A DNA stretch of 9,346 nt from an uncultured Clostridia bacterium (GCA_945871545.1 CAMBWJ010000050.1:1-9346), one strand, 5' to 3'; numbered from the stretch's first letter, positions 1 through 7,913 are shown. Numbers and translations are program-made. The notes: generated by a model from the sequence alone, not told the origin.

Positions 1-52
1 CGCCGCGCCCCCGCGCGCGCCTTCGCCCTCGCCCTTGATTCATCTCCCTCAT
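1..52 (-). CDS. Possible start of an unidentified divergent ORF (runs off left edge)
   Basis: The minus strand has an ATG at 52-50 preceded by AGGAGG (65-60) at a 7-base spacing, which is an ideal ribosome binding site. The frame stays open to the window edge for 17 codons and reads as an Arg/Gly-rich N-terminus (MREMNQGRGRRRARGRG). A second in-frame ATG lies at 43-41. The start overlaps the stop of the next candidate upstream (49-249) in an ATGA arrangement, typical of coupled translation. No family can be recognised from 17 residues. Against it, the stretch is about 80% GC and low in complexity, so all frames stay open easily. It could equally be the basic tail of a plus-strand gene, which in one frame would end PRPRARLRPRP at a TGA at 36-38. 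Confidence 0.22.
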   Translation of the reverse strand, partial: MREMNQGRGRRRARGRG

Positions 53-318
53 AAGCTCTCCTCCTCCTCGATTTGCGACGCGGCGGCGCGCTTGCGCAGT
101 TTCCGGCAGATGCTTTTTTCGCACGACGCTGCAATCGCAGCATCATTTTTTCCGCCGGAAAACCCGCGCATGCTGCCAAAAGTCCGGTATGCTGGGAATG
201 CATGGCCCGCCGGACGCAAAAATCGCGCCGTCCTCCGCTTTCCTGCCATATTTTTCCTCCGGTAGCAGGATTTTAACCGCTTTCATCTGCAAATAAACCA
301 TTTTTCGCGGAAATATGG
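39..318. other. Region without a confident gene upstream of tilS
   Basis: This stretch is more AT-rich than the surrounding genes, with many T and A runs. It contains the low-confidence minus-strand ORF described separately and several overlapping plus-strand frames that resemble no known protein. I see no tRNA, rRNA or convincing terminator. It behaves like an intergenic control region ahead of the tilS promoter. Confidence 0.5.
49..249 (-). CDS. Possible small basic protein, 66 aa, unidentified
   Basis: This minus-strand ORF starts at ATG 249-247 behind GGAGG (260-256) with a 6-base spacing, a very good ribosome binding site, and ends with TGA at 51-49. The product would be 66 residues, rich in Lys and Arg (KRR near the N-terminus, RKLRKR near residues 49-54), with two cysteines and an acidic EEEESL end. 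I see no signal peptide, membrane segment or known motif. A weak minus-strand -10 (TAAAAT, 275-270) lies just upstream, with no good -35. About 63% of third codon positions are G or C, which looks lower than in the neighbouring genes, and rarer codons such as AGG, CGA and TTG appear. It may therefore be recently acquired or simply not coding. The start signal and the coupled start downstream are the only real support. Confidence 0.28.
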   Translation of the reverse strand: MAGKRRTARFLRPAGHAFPAYRTFGSMRGFSGGKNDAAIAASCEKSICRKLRKRAAASQIEEEESL

Positions 319-347
319 TTGCGTTTCACAAAAGAAGCGTTTATAAT
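319..347 (+). promoter_or_regulatory. Sigma-A type promoter of tilS
   Basis: A perfect -10 hexamer TATAAT (342-347) is preceded at 17 bases by TTGCGT (319-324), a partial match to TTGACA. Transcription would begin near 354, leaving a leader of about 20 bases before the tilS ATG, with the ribosome binding site GGAGGAG at 361-367. The surrounding AT-rich sequence fits a promoter. It probably serves tilS and hpt, with ftsH also reached by read-through. Confidence 0.7.
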
Positions 348-373
348 AAGAAAATATACTGGAGGAGTGTGCC

Positions 374-1714
374 ATGGCGTGTGTTCAGCTTCCGCAAATT
401 TGCTTCGACGATGTGCGCGGCGAGCACCTGCTCATCGCACTCTCGGGCGGCGCGGATTCCGTGGCGCTGACCTGCCTGCTGGCGCAGTCCCGCGAGAAAT
501 ATGCGCTCCGGCTGACCGCCGCGCACCTGAACCACGGCATACGCAGCGCGGATGCGGAGGCGGACGCGGCGCTGTGCCGGAAGCTGTGCGACAGGCTCGG
601 CATCGAGCTGATCGAGGGCCGCGCGGACGTTCCCCGCATCGCCCGGGACAGCGGTCAGGGCCTGGAGGCCGCCGCCCGTGAGGCACGCTACCGCTTTCTG
701 CGCGAGGCGAGGCTGCGCTGCGGCGCGGACCGCATCGCCCTGGCCCACCACCTGGACGATCAGGCGGAGACGGTGCTGATGCACCTGCTGCGCGGCACCG
801 GCCCGGAGGGCGTCTGCGGCATGGCGCGCGTCAGCGGCGAGCTGTACCGGCCGCTGCTGGAGGTGCGCAAGGCGGCGCTGGTGCAATATCTGGAAGCCGG
901 GGGCATATCCTGGCGTGAGGACGCGACGAACGCCGTGGCGGACAACCCGCGCAACGCGCTGCGCCTGAATGTATTGCCCGAAATCGAGAAAAGCTATCCT
1001 TCAGCGGCGGAGTCCATCGCCCGCTACGCGCGCATCGCCCGCATCGAGAGCGACTGCATCTCCCGCCAGACGGACGCCTTTGTAGAAACCCGGGTGCGTC
1101 GCGGCCCCTGGGGCTGGCGCATCGAAGCCGGGCCTGCGGAGGAGGCGGTGCTCAGGCGCTGCATCCGGCGCATCTGCGGATCGGACCTTCCCGCACAGCG
1201 GCTAGACGCAGCCGTCGCGCTGTGGCAGCTTCCCCGCGGTCGGGCGGAGCTGGGCGGCGGCTGGACGGCGGAGCGCACGAACGGCGCGCTCTATCTGCTG
1301 CCCTCGTCCGCGCAGGCTCCCGGAGAGGTTCCGCTGAACCCGATCGGCGACGCCGTCCTTCCTGGTGTGTGCCGGGTTCGCGTGGAAAAGGGCAGCTTTC
1401 CCATCGAGCCGGACAATCCGCTGGTGGAGGTTGTGGACGCGGACGCGCTCCAGGGCGCGGTGCTGCGCACCCGGCGCAGCGGCGACCGCATCCGTCCGCT
1501 GGGCGCGCCCGGCAGCCGCTTGCTCTCCGATTTCCTGATCGACCGGAGGATCGACCGCCCCCTGCGCGACTTCACTCCGCTGATCGCCCGCGAAGGCCGC
1601 GTGCTGTGGGTCGGCGGTATGGGCGTCGCTGAGGAAGCCCGCATCACAGAGTCTACCCGCGCGCGTGCGCGCATCACCCTGTTCCCCATTACCGATGAAA
1701 ATCCGGAGGTTTGA
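374..1714 (+). CDS. tilS: tRNA(Ile)-lysidine synthetase TilS
   Basis: TilS attaches lysine to C34 of the CAU anticodon of tRNA-Ile2 using ATP. This lets the tRNA read AUA and be charged with isoleucine, so it is normally essential. The 446-residue length is usual for the family. The N-terminal PP-loop ATPase domain shows SGGADS at residues 24-29, HLNHGIR at 51-57, the GLEAAAREARYRFL helix at 96-109 and HHLDDQAET at 125-133. The C-terminal TilS domain shows GDRIRPLG at 370-377 followed by LLSDFLID. The ATG at 374 sits 6 bases after GGAGGAG, so the start is secure. The stop precedes the hpt start by 2 bases, indicating one transcript and probably coupled translation. This pairing with hpt and ftsH is typical of Firmicutes. 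No key residue appears to be missing. Confidence 0.96.
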   Translation: MACVQLPQICFDDVRGEHLLIALSGGADSVALTCLLAQSREKYALRLTAAHLNHGIRSADAEADAALCRKLCDRLGIELIEGRADVPRIARDSGQGLEAAAREARYRFLREARLRCGADRIALAHHLDDQAETVLMHLLRGTGPEGVCGMARVSGELYRPLLEVRKAALVQYLEAGGISWREDATNAVADNPRNALRLNVLPEIEKSYPSAAESIARYARIARIESDCISRQTDAFVETRVRRGPWGWRIEAGPAEEAVLRRCIRRICGSDLPAQRLDAAVALWQLPRGRAELGGGWTAERTNGALYLLPSSAQAPGEVPLNPIGDAVLPGVCRVRVEKGSFPIEPDNPLVEVVDADALQGAVLRTRRSGDRIRPLGAPGSRLLSDFLIDRRIDRPLRDFTPLIAREGRVLWVGGMGVAEEARITESTRARARITLFPITDENPEV

Positions 1715-1716
1715 AA

Positions 1717-2262
1717 ATGAAGAACGACATCGATCGGATTCTGATTTCAGAAGAACAGCTTCAGCGCCGCGTCCGCGAAATGGGCGCCGAGATCTCCCGC
1801 GACTACGCCGGCAAGAATCCCACCATGGTGTGCATCCTCAAGGGTGCCGTAATGTTTTATACGGATCTGCTGCGCAATATAGACGTACCTCTGACGATGG
1901 ATTTCATGGCCGTGTCCAGCTACGGCAACAAGACCAAGTCCTCCGGCGAGGTGGAGATCCGCAAGGACCTGTCCACCTCCATCGAAAACAAGCACGTCAT
2001 CATCGTGGAGGACATCGTGGACAGCGGCTTCACCCTCAGCTACCTCACCCGCATGCTGGCCTCCCGCGGCGCGGCGAGCATCAAGCTGGCCACCCTGCTG
2101 GACAAGCCCTCCCGCCGCGCGCCGGGCATCACACTCAAGTCCGATTACTCCGGCTTCGAGGTGGGCGACGAGTTCGTGGTGGGCTACGGCCTGGACTACG
2201 CGGAGTACTACCGCAACCTGCCTTACATCGGCGTTCTGAAGCCCGAGGTGTACCAGGGATAA
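1717..2262 (+). CDS. hpt: Hypoxanthine(-guanine) phosphoribosyltransferase
   Basis: Cytosolic purine-salvage enzyme that joins hypoxanthine or guanine to PRPP, giving IMP or GMP plus pyrophosphate. The product has 181 residues, normal for bacterial HPRT. Visible motifs are the pyrophosphate loop ILKGA (40-44), the mobile SSYG loop (67-70), the PRPP-binding loop VIIVEDIVDSGFTL (94-107) with the acidic pair E98-D99, and the C-terminal DYAEYYRNLPYIG segment. I chose the ATG at 1717 because GGAGG (1705-1709) lies 7 bases before it; an in-frame TTG at 1711 would be only 1 base away. The gene follows the tilS stop by 2 bases. In Firmicutes this enzyme is known to be inhibited by (p)ppGpp at the PRPP site, and the B. 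subtilis TilS-HprT pair is reported to activate ftsH. Both would be inferences for this organism. Its substrate PRPP could come from the prs gene at 6755. Confidence 0.95.
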   Translation: MKNDIDRILISEEQLQRRVREMGAEISRDYAGKNPTMVCILKGAVMFYTDLLRNIDVPLTMDFMAVSSYGNKTKSSGEVEIRKDLSTSIENKHVIIVEDIVDSGFTLSYLTRMLASRGAASIKLATLLDKPSRRAPGITLKSDYSGFEVGDEFVVGYGLDYAEYYRNLPYIGVLKPEVYQG

Positions 2263-2275
2263 GGGCCTGACGATG

Positions 2276-2305
2276 TTCACCGGTGGTTCACACTGCGTTT
2301 ATAAT
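2276..2305 (+). promoter_or_regulatory. Promoter of ftsH, with GTTCAC direct repeats
   Basis: The 96-base gap after hpt contains an exact TATAAT (2300-2305). TTCACC at 2276-2281 is a possible -35 with an 18-base spacer. The hexamer GTTCAC occurs twice (2275-2280 and 2286-2291), 11 bases apart, about one helical turn, and flanks the 8-base palindrome CACCGGTG (2278-2285). I see no terminator between hpt and ftsH. FtsH can therefore be made both from this promoter and by read-through. Confidence 0.6.
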
Positions 2306-2358
2306 CACAGGATAGAATAATACTGATTTTCTCCAATGTGGAAAGAGAGGACGAAGGT

Positions 2359-4407
<2,049 letters not shown>

Positions 4408-4444
4408 TTCCCTCAACGCCTGCATCCAACCCCAAAGCCTTCTG

Positions 4445-4473
4445 CGCCGCCGGCCCTGTACCGGCGGCGTTTT
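4445..4473 (+). terminator. Rho-independent terminator after ftsH
   Basis: A perfect 9-base-pair GC-rich stem (4445-4453 with 4461-4469) and a 7-base loop are followed by TTTT (4470-4473). The U-run is short, but the stem is very stable. It lies 38 bases after the ftsH stop and separates the tilS-hpt-ftsH unit from the next promoter. Confidence 0.8.
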
Positions 4474-4560
4474 GCATGCATTCCTGCAAGCTTTACATCA
4501 TCTTCCCATTTTCACCGCAGGAATTCACCGATTTTTCAATCATATAAAACGAAATACGCT

Positions 4561-4588
4561 TTATCAATCCCCCGCGCTGTGTTATAAT
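4561..4588 (+). promoter_or_regulatory. Extended -10 promoter for the VanW-domain gene
   Basis: TTATCA (4561-4566, four of six matches to TTGACA) is followed after 16 bases by an exact TATAAT (4583-4588), preceded by TG one base upstream (4580-4581), forming an extended -10. Transcription would start around 4595, leaving a leader of about 20 bases. The upstream DNA (4474-4560) is AT-rich. It holds two copies of TTCACCG (4511-4517, 4524-4530) and an 8-base inverted repeat (4480-4487 with 4517-4524), which may be chance. Confidence 0.7.
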
Positions 4589-4616
4589 ATTGGTATATCA
4601 GTTGAGGAGCAAATGC

Positions 4617-6296
4617 ATGATGGAACGCAAACCCAACACCGGTGCAGGTTCCCGCAGCAGGACTGCTGCCACACCCAACCGGTCCGGTTCTGCCGCACGT
4701 AGCTCCGCATCCCGCAGCCGATCCGGCGCTTCTGCCCAGGCGGGCGGGCGTCCCTACGATCCCTACCGGCCATCCGAACAGCGCCGGACGGATCCCTACG
4801 GCAGAACAGAGGAAATGCGCAGCCCTTCAGGCGCTGCAAGCCAGAACAATATGCCTTCGCGGCGCGCAAACGCAGGCCGCTCAAATCGCAGGAGAAGGTC
4901 CTCCCTGGGCCTTGTCCCGTTTCTTGTGCTCGTCTGCCTCATCGCCGCAGCGGTCTATTTCGGCAGGATCTACTTCACCGTCGCCGCAAACCGCGATACC
5001 TTCTGCGCAAACATCAGCGTAAACGGCATCCTGCTGGATGACTGCACGCTGGAGCAGGGCGTGCAGACCGTGCACGATGCACTGGACGCGCGCATCAACA
5101 CACAGTACACCCTCACTGCGGGAGACCAGAGCTGGACCTTCTCCCCGGCGGACTTCGACGCCAGCATCGACGCCGATTCCTACATCCAGCGCGCCTGGAA
5201 CATCGGCCATGTGGGCACGCTCTTTGACCGGAAGAAGGACATCGAGAGCCTGAAGCAGAGCAGCGTGGAATTCAATGCGGAGCTGCAGTACGACGAGGAG
5301 CTGATCGACGCCTTCCTGCAGCCCATCTACGACGCGCTGTACGTGGAGCCTGTGAACGCCACGGTGGTGGTGGCCTCGGACAAGCCCTATCTCTCCGGTG
5401 AATCCCAGGAGGGACAAAAGCTGGATCTGGAGGCGGCAAAGGCGCTGATCGTGCAACTGGTGGAGACCGGCAGCGGAGACACCGAGCTGCCTCTGCTGCC
5501 CATCGAGCCCAGCATCAGCTCGGACGCAGCGAAGGGCGGCTTCAATGTGATCGTGGAATACGCCACGGACACCTCGTTCCGAGGCTCCGCATCGCGCTCC
5601 AACGTGGCCAAGGCGCTTGGCTACTTCAACGGCTTTGCCGTGCACCCGGGCGACACGGTGGACTTCAACGCCATCGTCGGCCCCCGCACCGAGGCGCGCG
5701 GCTGGAAGCTCGCACCCGAATACGCGGGCAACACCTCGCAGGACGGCTACGGCGGCGGCGTGTGTCAGGCCAGCTCCACGCTCTACGGCGCGGTGCTGCT
5801 GGCGGGCATGGACATCATCGAGCGCTCGAACCACTCCATGACCGTCTCCTATGTCGAGCCCAGTTTGGATGCGGCCGTGACCGACACCGGCTACAAGAAC
5901 TTCGTGTTCCGCAACAACTCGGAGCACACGATTTACATCTACACCTCCGTCACCAAGGAATACGCGACGGTGACGATCTACGGAAACCGCCCGGCATACC
6001 GCTATCAGCTGTACTCCAACGTCCTCAGCAAGGACAGCAGCTGCAAGTATACCAGCTACAAGCCCGACGTGGACGGCAAGTACTGCTACTACACCACCGA
6101 GACCAAGCTGCGCACCCAGGGGCATCCGGCCTGCACCAGCGAGGGCTGGCTGATCGCCTACGACTGGGACAGCGGCGTGGAGGTCTCCCGAAAGCAGCTG
6201 TCCTACGACAGCTACGGTTCCGGCACCGACATCTATTGGCGCGGCATCCACGATCCCGCAACAGGCGAGGTTGTCGCGTATGAACAAGAAGAATAA
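4617..6296 (+). CDS. Membrane-anchored VanW-domain protein, probable cell-wall function
   Basis: A 559-residue type II membrane protein of unknown exact function. Residues 1-95 form a basic, Ser/Arg/Ala-rich, probably disordered cytosolic tail with two DPY repeats. A single membrane helix spans about 97-115, preceded by RRRRSS. The outside part begins with a region resembling the peptidoglycan-binding-like domain often found before VanW. A VanW domain follows at about 309-440, with hallmarks VHPGDTVDFNAIVGPRTEARGW, GGGVCQ (379-384), ERSNHS (402-407) and YVEPSLDAAV. The last 100 residues are Tyr/Cys-rich and distantly recall a G5-like ending. VanW was first seen in vancomycin-resistance clusters, but most family members are chromosomal and not linked to resistance; no other van gene is here. 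The ATG at 4617 lies 7 bases after GAGGAG (4604-4609). An upstream in-frame TTG at 4590 overlaps the -10 region and is excluded. The RidA gene follows closely. Confidence 0.88.
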   Translation: MMERKPNTGAGSRSRTAATPNRSGSAARSSASRSRSGASAQAGGRPYDPYRPSEQRRTDPYGRTEEMRSPSGAASQNNMPSRRANAGRSNRRRRSSLGLVPFLVLVCLIAAAVYFGRIYFTVAANRDTFCANISVNGILLDDCTLEQGVQTVHDALDARINTQYTLTAGDQSWTFSPADFDASIDADSYIQRAWNIGHVGTLFDRKKDIESLKQSSVEFNAELQYDEELIDAFLQPIYDALYVEPVNATVVVASDKPYLSGESQEGQKLDLEAAKALIVQLVETGSGDTELPLLPIEPSISSDAAKGGFNVIVEYATDTSFRGSASRSNVAKALGYFNGFAVHPGDTVDFNAIVGPRTEARGWKLAPEYAGNTSQDGYGGGVCQASSTLYGAVLLAGMDIIERSNHSMTVSYVEPSLDAAVTDTGYKNFVFRNNSEHTIYIYTSVTKEYATVTIYGNRPAYRYQLYSNVLSKDSSCKYTSYKPDVDGKYCYYTTETKLRTQGHPACTSEGWLIAYDWDSGVEVSRKQLSYDSYGSGTDIYWRGIHDPATGEVVAYEQEE

Positions 6297-6308
6297 GGAG
6301 CTTGAAAA

Positions 6309-6689
6309 ATGAAGAAGTGCTTTTTCACGGAAAAGGGCCCCAAGGCCATCGGCCCGTACTGCACCGCCACGGTCAGCGGCAGCGTGGCCTTCCTCTCCGG
6401 CATGCTAGGCATCGATCCTGCCACCGGAAAGCTGGTTGAGGGCGGCGTAGAGGCGCAGGCGCGCCAGTCCATGCAGAACATCTGCACCGTGCTGGAGGAG
6501 CTGGGTCTCTCCGCGAAAGCCGTGCTGAAGACCACCGTGTTTCTCAGCGACCTGAACGACTTCGGCAAGGTCAACGCCATCTATGCGGATTTCTTCGGCC
6601 CGGACTATCCCTCCCGCAGCTGCGTGGAGGTGGCTCGGCTGCCCATGGATGCGCTGGTTGAAATCGAGGCCATCGCCTCAGTGGAATGA
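6309..6689 (+). CDS. ridA: RidA family enamine/imine deaminase
   Basis: Small cytosolic enzyme, trimeric in the family, that hydrolyses reactive 2-aminoacrylate and related enamines/imines released by PLP enzymes such as threonine/serine dehydratases. The 126-residue length is standard. Key signatures are IGPYCTA (14-20) with Y17, SGMLGIDPATGKL (30-42), the QNICTVLEELGLS helix, NAIYADFFG, and SRSCVEVARLP (102-112). R103 and E120 match the substrate-binding Arg and Glu of characterised RidA, and C105 matches the conserved Cys. These residues point to the active RidA subgroup rather than to inactive Rid paralogues. The ribosome site AAGGAG overlaps the TAA of the VanW-domain gene (6294-6296) and lies 8 bases before the ATG, so the two genes share a transcript. 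Their co-location gives no clear joint function. Confidence 0.94.
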   Translation: MKKCFFTEKGPKAIGPYCTATVSGSVAFLSGMLGIDPATGKLVEGGVEAQARQSMQNICTVLEELGLSAKAVLKTTVFLSDLNDFGKVNAIYADFFGPDYPSRSCVEVARLPMDALVEIEAIASVE

Positions 6690-6754
6690 GGTTTGCATAT
6701 ATCCTGGAATCAAGTTCGGTAAGTGAGCAAATGATAAAAGGAGTGTAGGGACTT
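6690..6754. other. Short leader between ridA and prs
   Basis: This 65-base gap has AAAAGGAG (6736-6743), 11 bases ahead of the prs ATG, a somewhat long spacing for a ribosome site. An in-frame TAG at 6747-6749 rules out any upstream start. I see no terminator and no convincing promoter (TTGCAT at 6693 has no good -10 partner), so prs is probably read from the upstream transcript. Confidence 0.5.
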
Positions 6755-7756
6755 ATGTTTGACAGTGCGAATGTTTCCATTTTCGCGGGCAGCGGCGGAC
6801 AGGTCTTTGCGGAGCGCATGTGCAAGTACATGGGCAAGAAGCTGGGCTCGTCCGAGGTCATCACCTTTTCGGAAGGCAACACGTTTGTCCGCGTAAATGA
6901 GTCCGTCCGCGACCGCGACGTTCTGCTGGTGCAGCCCATCGGCCTGCACGCCAACGACGAATTCGTAGAGATTCTGTTCTGGATGGACGCATTCAAGCGT
7001 GCCAACGCCCATTCCTGCACGCTGGTTATGCCCTATTTCGGCTATGGCAAGGGCGACAAGAAGGATGAACCCCGCGTGTCCATCCGCGCCCGCGTCTGCG
7101 CCGAGTGCATGGAACTGGCCGGTGCCGACCGCTTCGTCACCATGGATCTGCACGCGCAGCAGCTGCAGGGCTTCTTCAAGCGCCCGATGGACCACCTCTA
7201 CGCCACCTTCATGCTGGCAGAGGTCGTCAAGAAGCTGGACATGAGCAACATGGTCGTGGTCTCCCCCGACGCAGGCTACGCCAAGCAGGCCCGCAAGTTT
7301 GCCTCCATGCTGAACCTTCCCATCGCCATCGGCGACAAGGAGCGCGTGGATCACACCGAAAACGCCTCCATCCTGGAGGTCATCGGCGAGGTCAAGGACA
7401 AGGACTGCCTGATCGTGGACGACTTCACCATCTCCGGCGGCACGCTGGTCAACCTGGCCGACAGCCTGGTCGCCCGCGGCGCACGCAGCATCCGCGCCAT
7501 GCTGAGCCACAACATCATCTCCGCCTCCGGCGTGCGCAAGATCAACGCCAGCCGCATCGAGTGCGTGTACTCCACCGACACCGTCTCCAACCCCAACATC
7601 ATCGGCGAGGAGAAGTTCAAGACCATCTCCGTGGCCCCGATGTTCGCGGAGACCATCATGCGCTACTACAACTACGAGTCCGTCAACGACATGTTCAACA
7701 AGCTGCCGGACAAGGTGGTGCAGGCGGGCTTCGAGCTGGCCGGGCTGAAGCTGTAA
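6755..7756 (+). CDS. prs: Divergent ribose-phosphate pyrophosphokinase (PRPP synthetase)
   Basis: PRPP synthetase transfers pyrophosphate from ATP to ribose 5-phosphate, supplying nucleotide, histidine and tryptophan synthesis and salvage enzymes such as Hpt. At 333 residues it is slightly longer than the usual 310-320. Conserved features are NESVR (48-52), PYFGYG (93-98), DLHAQQLQGFF (131-141) with the catalytic-region H133, SPDAG (170-174), the flexible loop D194-K195-E196-R197 keeping the catalytic Lys-x-Arg, and the PRPP loop VDDFTISGGTL (221-231). Several positions differ from the classical enzyme. The adenine-binding FSDGE is FSEGN (38-42), the ATP-contacting ARQDR is GKGDK (98-102), and DDMIDTGGT becomes DDFTISGGT. 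It is thus a distinct subfamily, possibly with altered regulation or donor preference. The core residues remain, so activity is likely. It could be a second PRPP synthetase beside a classical copy elsewhere. Confidence 0.87.
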   Translation: MFDSANVSIFAGSGGQVFAERMCKYMGKKLGSSEVITFSEGNTFVRVNESVRDRDVLLVQPIGLHANDEFVEILFWMDAFKRANAHSCTLVMPYFGYGKGDKKDEPRVSIRARVCAECMELAGADRFVTMDLHAQQLQGFFKRPMDHLYATFMLAEVVKKLDMSNMVVVSPDAGYAKQARKFASMLNLPIAIGDKERVDHTENASILEVIGEVKDKDCLIVDDFTISGGTLVNLADSLVARGARSIRAMLSHNIISASGVRKINASRIECVYSTDTVSNPNIIGEEKFKTISVAPMFAETIMRYYNYESVNDMFNKLPDKVVQAGFELAGLKL

Positions 7757-7770
7757 AACCGGAAATGTCA

Positions 7771-7813
7771 ATGGGTCTGTCCCCAAACGCTTGTCGTTTG
7801 AAGACAGGCCCAT
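7771..7813. repeat. Two-part palindromic element, possible dispersed repeat
   Basis: An 11-base outer stem (7771-7781 with 7803-7813, one T-G wobble) encloses a CC/AA internal loop, a perfect 6-base inner stem (CAAACG 7784-7789 with CGTTTG 7795-7800) and a 5-base loop. No T-run follows, so it does not look like a standard terminator. It begins 14 bases after the prs stop. The symmetry resembles REP/BIME-type intergenic repeats, but copy number cannot be judged from one window. Confidence 0.6.
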
Positions 7814-7823
7814 CGTATTATGC

Positions 7824-7845
7824 GGCGGGGTGAAGGCACCCCGTC
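7824..7845. repeat. GC-rich palindromic element followed by CCTACA
   Basis: A 9-base stem (GGCGGGGTG 7824-7832 with CACCCCGTC 7837-7845, one wobble) and AAGG tetraloop are followed by CTACA. Similar GC hairpins flanked by CTACA or TGTAG are common as dispersed repeats in gut Clostridia; this is from memory and was not searched. No T-run follows on either strand. Confidence 0.5.
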
Positions 7846-7872
7846 CTACAGCTATATACGGGCTTTCTCACG

Positions 7873-7913
7873 CAAAGGCTCCATCCCGATTCACAGGAAG
7901 GAGCCTTTGTTTA
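7873..7913 (+). terminator. Terminator of the VanW-ridA-prs unit
   Basis: A perfect 10-base-pair stem (7873-7882 with 7900-7909) with a 17-base loop runs into a T-rich tail (TTTGTTTATT). It acts on plus-strand transcripts, and its T-tail overlaps the end of the convergent glnS. On the minus strand no T-run follows the hairpin, so it is weaker in that direction. Confidence 0.75.

Noticed and set aside
1..38. Plus-strand gene tail ending PRPRARLRPRP with a stop at 36-38
   Set aside because: It is possible (a basic tail would fit an RNA-binding protein), but 11 residues in GC-rich low-complexity DNA cannot be distinguished from chance.
4480..4524. Inverted repeat ATTCCTGC / GCAGGAAT with a 29-base loop as an operator
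   Set aside because: One 8-base match with a long loop in about 200 bases of intergenic DNA is not far from chance; no supporting symmetry in between.
4613..4702. An alternative ATG at 4613 in another frame just after GAGGAG
   Set aside because: It gives only a 29-residue peptide, and the spacing of 3 bases to the ribosome site is too short. The ATG at 4617 has a 7-base spacing and opens the VanW gene.
4881..6287. A 468-residue minus-strand frame opposite the VanW-domain gene
   Set aside because: It is an antisense shadow: its Val/Gly/Ala/His-rich sequence shows no motif, whereas the plus strand has a full VanW domain, promoter and ribosome site.
4617..6296. Vancomycin resistance gene cluster
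   Set aside because: Only a VanW-family domain is present. There is no vanH/vanA/vanX-type gene or VanR/VanS pair, and most VanW-domain proteins are chromosomal and not tied to resistance.
6710..7813. A 367-residue minus-strand frame opposite prs
   Set aside because: It mirrors prs codons, has low-complexity Gly/His/Val/Asp composition, and would overlap a clear enzyme gene entirely.
7771..7913. CRISPR-like repeat series between prs and glnS
   Set aside because: The three hairpins differ in sequence, and there is no repeated unit with regular spacers.
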